64,000 bases of DNA. It comes from Isoetes taiwanensis (taxonomy: Eukaryota > Streptophyta > Lycopodiopsida > Isoetales > Isoetaceae). The stretch covers positions 15,486,386 to 15,550,385 of the forward strand of contig JAJEKV010000003.1 in the NCBI GenBank assembly GCA_021234155.1, in the 5' to 3' direction. Every line of letters starts with the position of its first letter. Position 1 is the stretch's first letter. The notes beneath the pieces are model-generated. The model did not search any database. It was not told where the DNA came from and saw nothing but the letters and a program-made list of their open reading frames with translations. Made by a program: the position numbers and the translations under genes. This document shows positions 48,563 to 58,436 of this stretch, in pieces.

Positions 48563-49399
48563 CTATCTTGTCCTTGTGCGGATCTCGCGAACTAGCACCG
48601 GTCTTTTTGTTAAGGCCTCCTTAAGCTTTTCAAATGAAGCTTGAACATTTTCTAACCAATGTGTTCTCCAATCTTTCACCTTAACACTCTTAGTGAGGTC
48701 CGTCAAAGGGGACGCCCACTTAGCAAAGTCCTTCACGAACTTTCTGTAATAACCTGCCAGACCTAGAAAGCTTCTTACTTCCGCCACATTCTTTGGAGCT
48801 GGCCAATCTACTACCGCTTCGATCTTTGCGGGGTCGGTGGAGATTCCTTCCGCCGATATGACATGGCCCAAGTACTCCACTCTTTCGGTAGCAAAGTGGC
48901 ATTTGGAGAGCTTGCCATACAATCGATGGCGTCTCAGCTTCTCCAAGACTTTCCTCAAATGCTGATCATGATCTTCCATGGACTTGCTGTAGACTAGAAT
49001 GTCGTCGAAGAAAACAATGACAAACTCATCTAGAAAATCCCTGAAGATGTCGTTCATGAGGCGCATAAAAGTTGCTGGGGCCGTTCGACAATCCAAAGGG
49101 CATTCTCAGAAACTCAAAGTGACCATACCGCGTTAGAAGGCGGTCTTATGGATATCCTCTTCTTTTATTCTTATTTGGTGGTACCCTGACCTCAAATCAA
49201 TCTTGGAGAATACCTTTGCTCCTTGGAGCTGGTCCATTAAATCATCTGCCATTGGCAAAGCATACTTGTTCTTTATCGCCTGCTTTTGTTGGTGGCGATA
49301 GTCTATGCACATTCTTAAACGCCATCTTTCTTCTTCACGAAGAGTATGGGTGCTCCAAAAGGGAGACACACTTGCTCTAATAAAACCGAGCTCAAGCAA
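48563..49399 (-). pseudogene. Chromovirus A reverse transcriptase
   Basis: 49133-49399: [20 protein letters not shown] and [16 protein letters not shown] (motif A). 48563-49096: [13 protein letters not shown] (motif B), [14 protein letters not shown] (motif C, F-F-D-D), then [19 protein letters not shown] and [13 protein letters not shown] frameshift near 49097-49132 removes the start of motif B. Otherwise the order and spacing are normal for a chromovirus. Confidence 0.9.
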
Positions 49400-49437
49400 T
49401 TCACGGGTTGCTTCTTGAGCTCAATCAACTCCTGTGC

Positions 49438-50262
49438 TCATCCCGTATGGTGCCTTGCTTTGGTAGGCTTAGCATCTGGTGCTAATGTGATCTCACACTC
49501 CACACCCCTATAAGGTGGTAGCTGCCGGATCTCATCCGGAAATACATCCTTGAATTCTGAAATAAGCCTAGCTACTGGCTTGGGCAATTGCTTTCCCTTT
49601 TGATCGTTTCCCTCCTGCTTATTGGGCTCAATTGCCTCCAATCTCAAGATGTAATCCACCTTATTTCTTTCTATACTTTTCCTTAACTGTTTCAAAGAAA
49701 TACACTGCATAGAAGAAGCTGTCTTCTTACCTCTCACTATGAATTTGGTGCCGTCCGGTGCTGTCATGGCGACTTCATTGCGGTCGCAGTCGATCATGGC
49801 TTTTGCTGGCTTTAGGAACTCCATTCCTACTATAAGGTCATACCTTCCAATCTCCATGACCTCTGCCCCCATCGGCCACTTACTTCCACTAAGGTCTATG
49901 TCGAATGTGATCCTCCTCCCCTTAGTGTGCCGAATGGTGCCGTTTGCCATAGCAACTGGCCTTGGCTTAGACTTCAATACCTTGTTCTTCATTAGGGCAG
50001 CCAGCCTAGGAGAGGCAAAGTTATGAGAGCTACCTGTATCTATCAATACTAGATATGGACTGCTATCTATGATCCCCTCAGCCGCAATGACTGTTGACTG
50101 ACTTTCAATGTCATCTGACTCAATGTTTGCACATATGTGGCACTCACCATCTATGAAGTCCTGGGCCTCATGCTGGTCGTCGTCTTCATCATCCGCTTCG
50201 TTGGTGAATCCCAATCCATAAGGATTCTCGCCAAGGCTGCCGCATGACCAATGGGCAATCAT
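49438..50262 (-). pseudogene. Chromovirus A protease and pol linker
   Basis: A 274-codon frame. YLVLIDTGSSHNFASPRLAA holds the D-T-G active site of the aspartic protease, and DLIVGMEFLKPA its C-terminal block. It ends with IRQLPPYRGVECEITLAPDA, the conserved entry to RT. The acidic N-terminus (EADDEDDDQHEAQ in one-letter order close to residues 21-33) links to gag. Confidence 0.88.
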
Positions 50263-51530
50263 GGGTTCGATTGCCCCGCCGAAGCACCAGAAACAAAGCT
50301 TCTTCTCAATACATTCCTGTCTCTTCTCTTTTCGTCCGGCTGTCTAGAATACGCTTTTAACATGCTGCCCCCGATGCATTCTGCGCGCTTCGGGTCCCAA
50401 AAGTTCTTATCCTGAGCTCTCCCTTGCTGCTGGCCTCCTGATGGCGTGGTTGCTGCTTGCTTACTCTGTTGCTGCCCTTGGTATTGTCCCGTTGACCTTC
50501 CTTTGAAGGCCGATTGTCTCTCACCTGGCGTTGCTGGAGCTTCTTCCAAACTTATGGCTTTATCCTCGGCCTGCCCCTTGACTTAGGGTTGATTGCTCGG
50601 ACTAGCCTTTTGATATTGCTTTGTTCAATCCCTCAATGTAAGTCTCGACCGCTTGCCTTTTCGACACTCCAGGAACATGGAGTCTAAGTCGCATAAATTC
50701 CTCTGTATACTTTGCAACTAACAATGTACCCTGGTTCAATCTATAGAACTGCTGGATCTGCCTGCTAGTATGTGACCTAGGCACATAATGTCAAGCAAAA
50801 AAGCTTGGCTTTGAAGGTCTTGAATCTGCAACCGTTCCTTTTGAGCTTGTTAGACTTCGCATAGCCTTTCCACCAGATTCTAGCTGCTCCTATCAAGTTT
50901 GCTGTAGCAACTTTCCCTATGTCCTTATCCTTCATGCCATAAGAGTTGCCGAACTCTTCCATCTCGTCAAGCCAGGCTTCTGCCTCCATACCTGATCTGT
51001 CCTTCCCTGAGAACTGACCCAACTTCCTAGTCTTCCACACATTGCTCATAGCGCTGTCAACTTTCTTTTGATAATCATCTTCCTTCCTTGCCCTGGCTCT
51101 TACCTGTGGAGTGTCGGACTCACTTTCTGAGCTAGAACTGTCATGACTGTCTGAAGTGTCTGATGAGCTGGAGCTAGGTGGTGTTGGAGATCTTCTGTTT
51201 TTCCTTTTCCTCTTCCCCGTCTCGACATTTCCACGGTTGTCTTGCCCCTCCTGCGTGGACCTTCCTCAATGCCTTCTTTGAGGTAGTGGTGGAGGTGGAG
51301 GTGGAGGTGGTGCAGGTGCATATTCTTGGGCATTCATCAATGGGGTGGCCCAATGGATCAGCTGATGCATCTGATTCCTCATCTGTACCAGCCTTGCGTT
51401 GATTGCCTCCGGCGTCATTTCCTCGTTGTTGTCATCCTGATCACGTCCGAATAGGTTCCTTGGTATCCACTGATGCCGTCGGCCCTGGCCTTGGGAACTG
51501 AGCGGTGTTCCTTCTCGCGCAAGGATTGAT
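50263..51530 (-). pseudogene. Chromovirus A gag remnant
   Basis: Minus-strand pieces in order: about 51300-51490 (QWIPRNLFGRDQ, MTPEAINARLVQMRNQMHQL and a Pro run), 50777-51049 (FSGKDRSGMEAEAWLDEMEE, ARIWWKGYAKSN: the gag fold), 50602-50784 (FYRLNQGTLLVAKYTEEFMR) and 50259-50549 (Gln/Gly-rich, QGQQQSKQAA). No intact CCHC knuckle was found. Frameshifts separate the pieces. The start is upstream of 51490 but not certain. Confidence 0.8.
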
Positions 51531-51972
51531 CATCAATGCTTGTTATTTGTTTTACATATCATCAATTATATCCGTTTACAATTAATTCATTGTTAGATAC
51601 AAAAGAAATCATGTGAAATTTCCACTTACAAGTCAAGATGATACTAAGTCATTAATATATAGAAGTACATTACATGATAATATCAAAGAGATTACTCAAT
51701 ACAATTTAAAACTTAAAAGGAAATCTTATAGCTGATCAATGGCCTCCTGAAAGCCTAAAGAAATTCTTCACATCTCTGAATCGGAGGCCTTTGCCGGGGT
51801 TGCCTTGAGATGTTCCTTGTCGATCTTCCCTCGGTGCTCGCGCCATTTCGGTTCCCGGGAGTTACGTGCGATTCTTTGCTACTCTGAAAAGTGATGCATC
51901 CCCGAGGTGGCCCCTAAGCGAAGTCGAGGCAATGGAGCCTTCTGAGACCTCTTGAAAAGGATGACGTGATCT
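51531..51972 (-). other. Spacer between second accessory ORF and gag
   Basis: 51540-51740 is strongly AT-rich and non-coding, unlike the coding blocks on each side. 51750-51972 may be the frameshifted end of the accessory ORF (LPRLRLGATSGMHHF in one frame). The AT-rich part could be a 3' end and promoter region, or an intron; the sequence does not decide. Confidence 0.45.
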
Positions 51973-52898
51973 TCATGGGCGTATATCTTGAATCTTTGCC
52001 CGAAGCCCGAGTGCTATGAGAAGTGCCACTGATTCTTCCCTTCTTGGACTGAACTCCTTGTGGAAGACTACCATTTGCCCTTGGCTGAGGGCTGGAAGAT
52101 AGTAGCGTAGTGCCATACCCTTACCTGTGCCTCGCGATCCCGTGCCTTTCCTTTGAGCCGCTCCGCCGTAGGCATCTACTGCCATAAGGTCTTCATGGTC
52201 TCTCCACATGCTGGTTGCATTGTCCAAGTTGATGCTATTTGGACCCTTCCCTCATGCTCCCCGCTCGAATCGCTGCGGCGAGCTTGGGCCCCCTCCTGTT
52301 TTGTACGGTGTGCTCAGTATCTGCTGGAACTCCTCCTCACGAAATGACAGTTCTGGCGTCGATAGATTTCCCTTATCTGCTGATAGGCCGCTATGTCAGA
52401 CATTGTCTCCCCAGCATAAGAATGTCTCTCCGCCAGCTCCCTTGGAATCTCCTGGTATGAATAGTCGATGAGGTCCGTGCTTTTCCCATGTGCTATCATG
52501 CCTAGAAGCTCGTCGATTCGAAGTCCCTGTTCCTGGCAGTATGACAAGTTGAGGATGTCACTTGCTAGAATGTACTCCTCTCCGTCGATGACTATCGGCG
52601 ACAGAGCTGTGATGCCGACCGGTGGCTCGGTGGCTCTTCTGATGTCGTCGTCATGCCTCGACATGTACCTCTGCATTCTTGTCGCCTCTCTGCTCTCCCA
52701 CTCTGGGTTTTGCTCCCCTAGCTGCTCGTAGTCTTCATGGATCTGCAGAGATGGTGCCCCTGGCGTCGTGCCATAGTATTCGTAGGCGGAGGACTCTATA
52801 TTCAGGATTTGATCCTGGGCCCTACGGGTATCAAGTGGAGCTAAGTCTAAGGGCTGAACGGAAGGTTCCCCTACTTTGTTGATTGACTTATAATGCAT
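51973..52898 (-). CDS. Second accessory ORF of chromovirus A, unknown function
   Basis: 52314-52898 is open for 194 codons from MHYKSINKVG. It is acidic, with SAYEYYGTTPGAPS, the block TALSPIVIDGEEYILASDIL and EIYRRQNCHFVRRSSS near its end. After a frameshift a second open piece (51973-52227) reads NATSMWRDHEDLMAVDAYGG, then YYLPALSQGQMVVFHKEF. I recognise no domain. There are no obvious membrane segments, zinc sites or gag motifs. It lies on the element's coding strand between the H3-like ORF and gag, about 1.2 kb after the former, so it is probably a separate element gene, now frameshifted. Confidence 0.5.
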
Positions 52899-53564
52899 GA
52901 AGAGGGCAAGGGCTGTCTGAGATGAAAGGTACCTATGCCTATTATGTCCAAGGGGTCATGTAATGCATGGTCCTAGTCCTATCCCATAGCTGCTTCTTGC
53001 CTTTGGATCCCGCCATCTCTCTCGACCTAAGGCTTGGGTGAGTGTCTCAAGAGAAACCCAATTCCCTCCCCTAGGGGTAGTCTAACTTCCCAAGGTAGGA
53101 CACATGTTGGTCATATTGGCACATGATATCTCAGATAGTATGGTGTTCTAGAGCGAGTTGCATGAAGATCAAACAAGTGGTCAAACACGAGAAGGCTTGG
53201 TCGGCAGGGAGTCGATGGATATGGCTTGCAACATTGTACCATCTCTCAAAGTTGCTTTGGCGCCATTGAGCAAAGAAGGGTGCGAAAATGACTTGCAAGG
53301 ATCGATGAGGAGTTAGAAAATCGCCTAAGTGGTCGGGAGCAGCCTACATGGAAGGGAAAATGACAAATGAGGCCCTTTTATAGACTATGGTTGACCTCGG
53401 GATTCGTGCAAAAGGTTCCTAGATGGGGAAGACCTTGGTTCTACGGCTCTGGGTGTCCAATTGAGCTACCATGAAGTGCAAGTCTAAGCAAAGCAAAGCA
53501 AGCAACACTACATGGCAGTTTGTTTGGTGAATTTGGCTAATTTGGGTCAAAAATGGGCTGACCC

Positions 53565-53870
53565 GGGTGAGTCCTCTACGGATGGCCTCCCGTCGTCGGA
53601 CGCCTTGACGCAGCGTTTAGCGCTTGGTCTCACCCGGTTGGCCTATTTTGGGCCAATTTTTTGGTCATTTTTGGGAATTTCAAATGCTAACATGGCTAAT
53701 TGGGCCGATTCTAAGCTAACTAGCAACTTATTTTGAGTAAAACTGACATCTAAAAGCATGTTTTTGGGGCAGTCGGGTGAGTCCACATGATGGCCTCCGC
53801 GTGTCAAAACGACGCTGCGTTTGGCCGATCTCACCCGGTTGGGCCAAATTTTGCTTTTTTGATGATTTTT
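53565..53870 (-). repeat. Direct repeat between the two accessory ORFs
   Basis: Two imperfect units about 205 bp apart (near 53566-53665 and 53776-53860). Each begins CGGGTGAGTCC and ends with TCTCACCCGGTTGG and 'ggccaa.tttt'. The paired GGGTGAG / CTCACCC words make each unit able to fold back on itself. Around them, 52899-54072 has no coding signal. Confidence 0.7.
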
Positions 53871-54072
53871 TTTGCCAAAATTTTGTTGTAGTCATGATTT
53901 CTAGGATATTTCTGAGGGTGCTATGAAGAATTCTACTACAATTGGGTTCTATTTCCTAAATTTCAAGCATACAACATTTTTCTAATTACAGAGGGGAAAT
54001 ACTTTTATATTAATAAGAAAACATAGTACATGAAAATTTAAACTTTCCAACAAAATTTACAAAAATTAGGGC

Positions 54073-55182
54073 CTAGGGCCTCTCCCTGCGAATCCTCCGT
54101 GCTAAGTGAATGTCCTTTGGCATAAGGGTGACTCTCTTAGCATGGATGGCACAGAGATTTCCTTCCTCAAAGAGCTGCACCAGCTCTGCTTCAGCGGCCT
54201 CTTGCAGGGCCCGGGACGTTAGAGGAGTGATCCTATAATCGGTCCGGAACTCCTGCATGACTTCCCTAAGGAGGCGCTCGAAGGGCGCCTTCCTTATGAG
54301 GAGATTTGTGCACATTTGGAAGTGCTTGATCTCCCTAAACACCCGGGCGTACACGCTGTTCGGCCCGTGGTGAACCCTTTTGGGTTTTTCCGGTCTAGGT
54401 GGGGGTGGCTTCGGCTGATTTTTCTTCGGCCTGCCGCCCTCCACGGCCCGCTGCACCTCTTGACGGCAATACCAATCGTTGTACCTCGTCCAACGACGGA
54501 GGTACTCCTTGTACGCCGCCATCTTCCGCTTAAACTCGCGGTCCTGTCGGAGCGCGAATGCCCGCTCCCCTACCTTTTGCTTCTTCACCACCTTAGGTGG
54601 CTCCGGCCACTTAGGGTAGGGTGGTCTCGCATCGGGGTCCTGCTGCGGCTCCTCCTCCTCTTCTCCGTCACCCTCCTCTTGCACTTCCTCCTCTACACGA
54701 GGCTCTTCAATAACGACGGACTGGCGAGGTCGGTCGTTTCTTCTCTTTGTCCTCCGCTCTTGCTGCCTGAGCTCCCTTTCCCGCTCCCTCTTCTTCCTGG
54801 CGGCCCTCTCCTCCGGCCACTCCGCGACCTTTTCCTTACCCTTCTTCTTGGGCACCGAAGGGCCCGCTTCCTCGGTTTGGTGGTGGTGCTGCTCTTCCAC
54901 CTGTTCTTCAACCTGTTCTTCCACCTCGGTGTCTGAGGCCCCGAAGTGGCGAGATTCATCCGTTCTCTGCGTGCCTCCTGATGACGAGCTGCTGCTGGGG
55001 CTCTCCTCGGCATCATGGAAGCTCTGGTCGCTGCTGCTGCTGCTGCTGCTAGGGAACTCCTCGTCGCCTGGCTTCGGCCGAAGGTGTTCGGGGACCTTCT
55101 TGACGTGCCGCCCTGCTGCCTGCGCCATGGAGAGGGTGGGCCTAGGGCCAGGCTTCCTGTAGGTTTGCTTGGTGCGTGCCAT
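54073..55182 (-). CDS. Histone H3-like protein encoded by a chromovirus
   Basis: An intact 369-codon ORF. Residues 1-15 are [15 protein letters not shown], an H3 tail start with R2, K4, R8 and K9 kept, A7 changed to Tyr and S10 to Pro. Residues 45-70 have Ser tracts with acidic residues. 86-100 repeat VEEQ. 124-152 are Arg/Lys/Glu-rich and probably helical. 163-180 are acidic. 250-268 are Pro/Lys-rich. Residues 282-369 align without gaps to the canonical H3 core: [54 protein letters not shown]. By eye about two thirds of 88 positions match plant H3 as I remember it. Loop 1 has normal H3 length, without the CENH3 insertion. The total is about 2.7 times normal H3. It should enter the nucleus and could pair with H4; both are inferences. 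The start is set by the H3-tail match. Confidence 0.93.
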   Translation of the reverse strand: MARTKQTYRKPGPRPTLSMAQAAGRHVKKVPEHLRPKPGDEEFPSSSSSSSDQSFHDAEESPSSSSSSGGTQRTDESRHFGASDTEVEEQVEEQVEEQHHHQTEEAGPSVPKKKGKEKVAEWPEERAARKKRERERELRQQERRTKRRNDRPRQSVVIEEPRVEEEVQEEGDGEEEEEPQQDPDARPPYPKWPEPPKVVKKQKVGERAFALRQDREFKRKMAAYKEYLRRWTRYNDWYCRQEVQRAVEGGRPKKNQPKPPPPRPEKPKRVHHGPNSVYARVFREIKHFQMCTNLLIRKAPFERLLREVMQEFRTDYRITPLTSRALQEAAEAELVQLFEEGNLCAIHAKRVTLMPKDIHLARRIRRERP

Positions 55183-55745
55183 GTCTTGTGGTTCAAGAAA
55201 TGGGTGACGTAAGGCTGATCAAGAGAGAGGTGAAGGTGAAGGGTTGGAGAGAGAGAATGAGGTGTCAGATATTTAAAAAGGAGGGTCCCTAGGAATATTC
55301 TCCCACCATAATTACCCCTATTTATTATGGCCTCCCTTATTAATTACACCATATTTAGTAATTATTTAATTATTAATGTATATATTAACTTTGTATTAAT
55401 TTTGTATTATACTTTAAATTTTCGAATTTCCTAATGGTTTGATGTGCTAATTATGGATTCGCGCCATTTTTCACTCGGGTCTCCGATTGGCATGATTCTT
55501 CGACCCATTTTATGTGAAATTTGATGCAGGTACATAATTTCCACACCAATTTACTAGAGGATGAATTCGACTGATTCCTTTCTTCATCTAACACTTAAGC
55601 TAATTTCGGACCCACTACCTAAGAGAAAAAATTTTCCCTTATTTTCGAGGTTCGATGGTGGAAATTTTTATTTCACACCCCTATAAGCTTGTTAGACTAC
55701 TTTCAAGGTTATGGTCAGTGCTAGTTCCTGGTCAACCAAGAACAT
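55183..55745 (-). promoter_or_regulatory. Leader of chromovirus A with TATA-like box before the H3-like ORF
   Basis: Between primer site and the H3-like ATG. On the minus strand TTTTTAAATAT (55269-55279) lies about 90 bases before the ATG and is followed by a CT-rich run (about 55231-55252), the arrangement of a plant core promoter with a pyrimidine patch. The ATG context is AGACATGGC, with G at +4. This suggests the ORF could have its own promoter besides the LTR. The rest is AT-rich without ORFs. Confidence 0.4.
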
Positions 55746-55758
55746 GGCTCTGATACCA
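55746..55758 (-). other. Chromovirus A primer binding site, initiator-Met tRNA
   Basis: On the minus strand TGGTATCAGAGCC follows the 5' LTR end by one base. This is the standard plant LTR-element site complementary to the initiator methionine tRNA 3' end. Confidence 0.93.
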
Positions 55759-55759
55759 T

Positions 55760-57400
55760 TGTGACGCCCTCGCTAAATATCGGGCGCCGGTACACTCTCG
55801 GCGAGAAAATCCCCATCCGGCTCAACAGCCGCACAGGCCCTCCGTCTACCCCGCACTCTAGGGTGACCCTAGTGCGGGGAGGGGACACGAAGGTGTCTTG
55901 GCGCGCCCTTCCCCTATGGGCTCCTATAACAGCGGAAGCGATAAACATGTCAGAACTAGCATCAACAATACAAATACTACCTCGAAGGGTAGTCCATCAC
56001 ATATCCAAAGGTGCAAAGAACATAGCCACATACCATAAAACGCGTGAGAGCTCCTACCCGTGGATCGACACATAAAGGAAGTCGAATCATTTGGATAGGC
56101 CTCAAGATAGAGCGGACCGAGTCATAACAATGGCGGGGCTGGCATAAGACAATGGCTAGGGTTGACCACTCCATCCGCCCCTCCCCGTGCATACTTTACG
56201 GATGGGCTAGATCAGGCTCGGCATGACTCTAACCTTCCGGATACACAATCCCATGGCATCACCCATCGGGACTACTCCGGAGTTGCATCTCCCCGGGTCC
56301 GGCCGAGGTAGGAAGGGTTGCATCTCCCCTTCCCGGGTCTAGAGGCTCCACGGGCTAGAGAATCGTGACGACACACGATTCGTACCCGACTGAACCCCCC
56401 AAAACAAGAGCCAAGCCGACACTTGCAACTCTTGAGAGGCAGGGCAACACCTTCGCCCCAGGAGGTGTCGGACCCATGCCCGGCCCACACGAAGTGACCG
56501 GCCATAAGCCTAGCCCACTATGGGATCCCCCGTAGTCCCCACTCGGCAGGGATCCTCCCTCCATATTGCCTCTAGCCCCGTTGTGTAGTCTTTGAGTCAC
56601 ATCATAGCCTCCATAGCCTGGTGGGTTCCTATGCACAGGCCGCACTCTAATAGGAACTAAGGGATCTATACTAGGAACATACTACATATGGCCCTAGGTC
56701 TCTACCCCCCTTCCCAACACAAGAGGAACAAACATGATCAACCATCATCCCATAATCATCATGAACAATATCATATGAACATTTTAACCTAATCATACAT
56801 ATCTAACTATTAGTTAGGGTTCATTGATTAGGGTTCAAGATGTTCAACAAAGGATCTAGGGTGGCTCTACTCTAGCTACGAAATACTAACCCATCTGGAT
56901 TGCTAACTCCCAGATGAACTGACATGGACTCTACTCAACCTACCTCCTCCAGAAGCGCTTCCTCCCATCCCTGGCGTCTCCATGCTCCTTGACGTGGCTC
57001 GAAGACTTGCTCCCTCTACGATCATACACACCTTCCAGGGGCTGCTGCTCCAGGCTAGGCTACGACGAACGATGCTCGAAACGGAGTTTCGGGCGCGTGG
57101 ATGAGGGTTTAGGTGCTAGGTCAGGGAAAAAGGTCTAGGGTTAGGGTTAGAGCTAATATAGGTGTGGGTCCACATGGGATGCCACGTGGCACCACTAGGA
57201 TGAGGCCGTGTGGCGGTTGCCCAATAGGATAAGGCCATGTGGGAATGGGTCTTATCCTAAGGTTATCTAAGTTAAACAATTAACTTAGATGTGCACCCCT
57301 TGCCACTTTCCAATGCATACAAGGCTACTCAGGTAGACTTGTATGGTGACGGGTCCAGGAATATACGTATATATAGCGTATATTCCCCTGGAACGTCACA
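55760..57400 (-). repeat. Chromovirus A 5' LTR
   Basis: A 1641-bp partner of 44210-45847. The minus-strand start TGTGACGTTCC (57400 inward) and end CGTCACA (55760) are intact. On the minus strand the U3 side holds TATATACG-type sequence near 57361-57376. Confidence 0.95.
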
Positions 57401-57405
57401 AGTGC
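57401..57405. repeat. Chromovirus A target duplication, right
   Basis: AGTGC, matching 44205-44209. Copia reading resumes here at GYQHC. Confidence 0.92.
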
Positions 57406-58436
57406 AATGTTGATACCCAGGGTTATTGCAGAACCTGCTCAGTAGACTTACAGTAAAAGCTATATCAGGTCTTGTGCTATTTGAAATAAATAGAAAGCAA
57501 CCTATTAGTTCCCTATAAGGGACATTTGCCATTTGTGCCACTTCTATTTCTGTTTTGGGACTCATTTCTGAAGAAAGTTTGAGTCCTTGTGATATAGGAG
57601 TCTTAGATACATTGCATTCTGTCATGTTAAATCTCTTGAGCATCCCTTGAATATTGTAGGTCTGAAAAATTGTCAGCCTTTTATTTCTTTTGTCTCTGTT
57701 CACTTCCATGCCAAGAAATCTTTTTAATTTCCTTAGATCAACCATCTGATATTTGTTCTTCAGTATTTGCTTGCAATGATCTAAGATGTCCATGTCACTT
57801 GCAACCATAATGTTATCATCCACATATAGTGCTATGATACAAAATTGATCACCCCTGTTTAGAATGTACATGTTTCCATCATTCATAAATTGTATAAATC
57901 CTTGATCTTGCAAATACTTATCTATGCACTTATACCATAATCTTGGGGACTGTTTTAAGCCATAAACAGCTCGGTTTAGTTTCCACACCATGTTATCCCT
58001 TTTATCCTCAAACCCAGGTGCTTGTTTCATATAGACCTCCTCATCAATCTCTGCATTTAGAAAAGCTGTGCTCACATCCATGTGATGCACTTCCAGACTA
58101 TTTGCATTTGCATAGGCTAATAGAATTCTTATGCTTGTCAGCTTTACAATAGGTGAGAATGTTTCATCATAGTCCAATCCTTTCCTTTGTGTAAATCCCT
58201 GTACAACCAACCTGGCCTTGTACTTTTGCTCTCCATTTGCTCCAGTTTTAAGCTTGTAAATCCATTTGCATCCAATAGTATTTTTATTGGCAGGTTTTAT
58301 TACAACTTGATATGTATTTGTTATGACAAAGGCATTTATCTCCTCTTTCATTGCTTGCTTCCAAAGTTCAGATTCTTCAGACTGCACGGCCTCTTCATAA
58401 CTCACTGGTACCTTTGGTCCAAAATAGCTAACACTT
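57401..58436 (-). pseudogene. Copia reverse transcriptase
   Basis: Open from the chromovirus junction through ELWKQAMKEEINAF, the start of copia RT. NTIGCKWIYKLKTGANGEQK, VHHMDVSTAFLNAEIDEEVY (motif A), VYGLKQSPRLWY (motif B) and LYVDDNIMVASD (motif C, Y-V-D-D) are all present, followed by RFLGMEVNRDK and PDIAFTVSLLSRFCNNPGYQ. RT is complete and uninterrupted; RNase H continues at 44209. A one-base frame change near 58436 separates it from integrase. Confidence 0.93.

Larger units (their letters stand above)
44210..57400 (-). mobile_element. Chromovirus A with captured histone H3-like gene
   Basis: A complete 13.2-kb Ty3/gypsy element on the minus strand: 1.64-kb LTRs (TGTGACG...CGTCACA), AGTGC duplication, initiator-Met primer site, polypurine tract, and gag-pol with a C-terminal chromodomain. 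Between primer site and gag it holds about 4.2 kb of extra sequence with an intact H3-like ORF and a second unknown ORF. Gag-pol has frameshifts. It is inserted in the copia RNase H gene, and the copia reading joins across it. At 13.2 kb it is roughly twice the usual chromovirus length as I know it. Confidence 0.95.

Noticed and set aside
54316-54936. A 206-codon plus-strand frame opposite the H3-like ORF
   Set aside because: Leu-rich antisense shadow created by the GC-rich Glu/Arg codons of the H3-like gene.
54073-55182. Interpretation as a centromeric H3 (CENH3)
   Set aside because: Loop 1 has the length of ordinary H3, and the end [12 protein letters not shown] is of canonical H3 type; the CENH3 loop insertion is absent.
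54073-55182. Interpretation as an ordinary host histone gene trapped between elements
   Set aside because: No insertion boundary separates it from the primer site (55746-55758) or gag, and the whole 44210-57400 block has one target duplication. Only multi-copy evidence would settle it fully.
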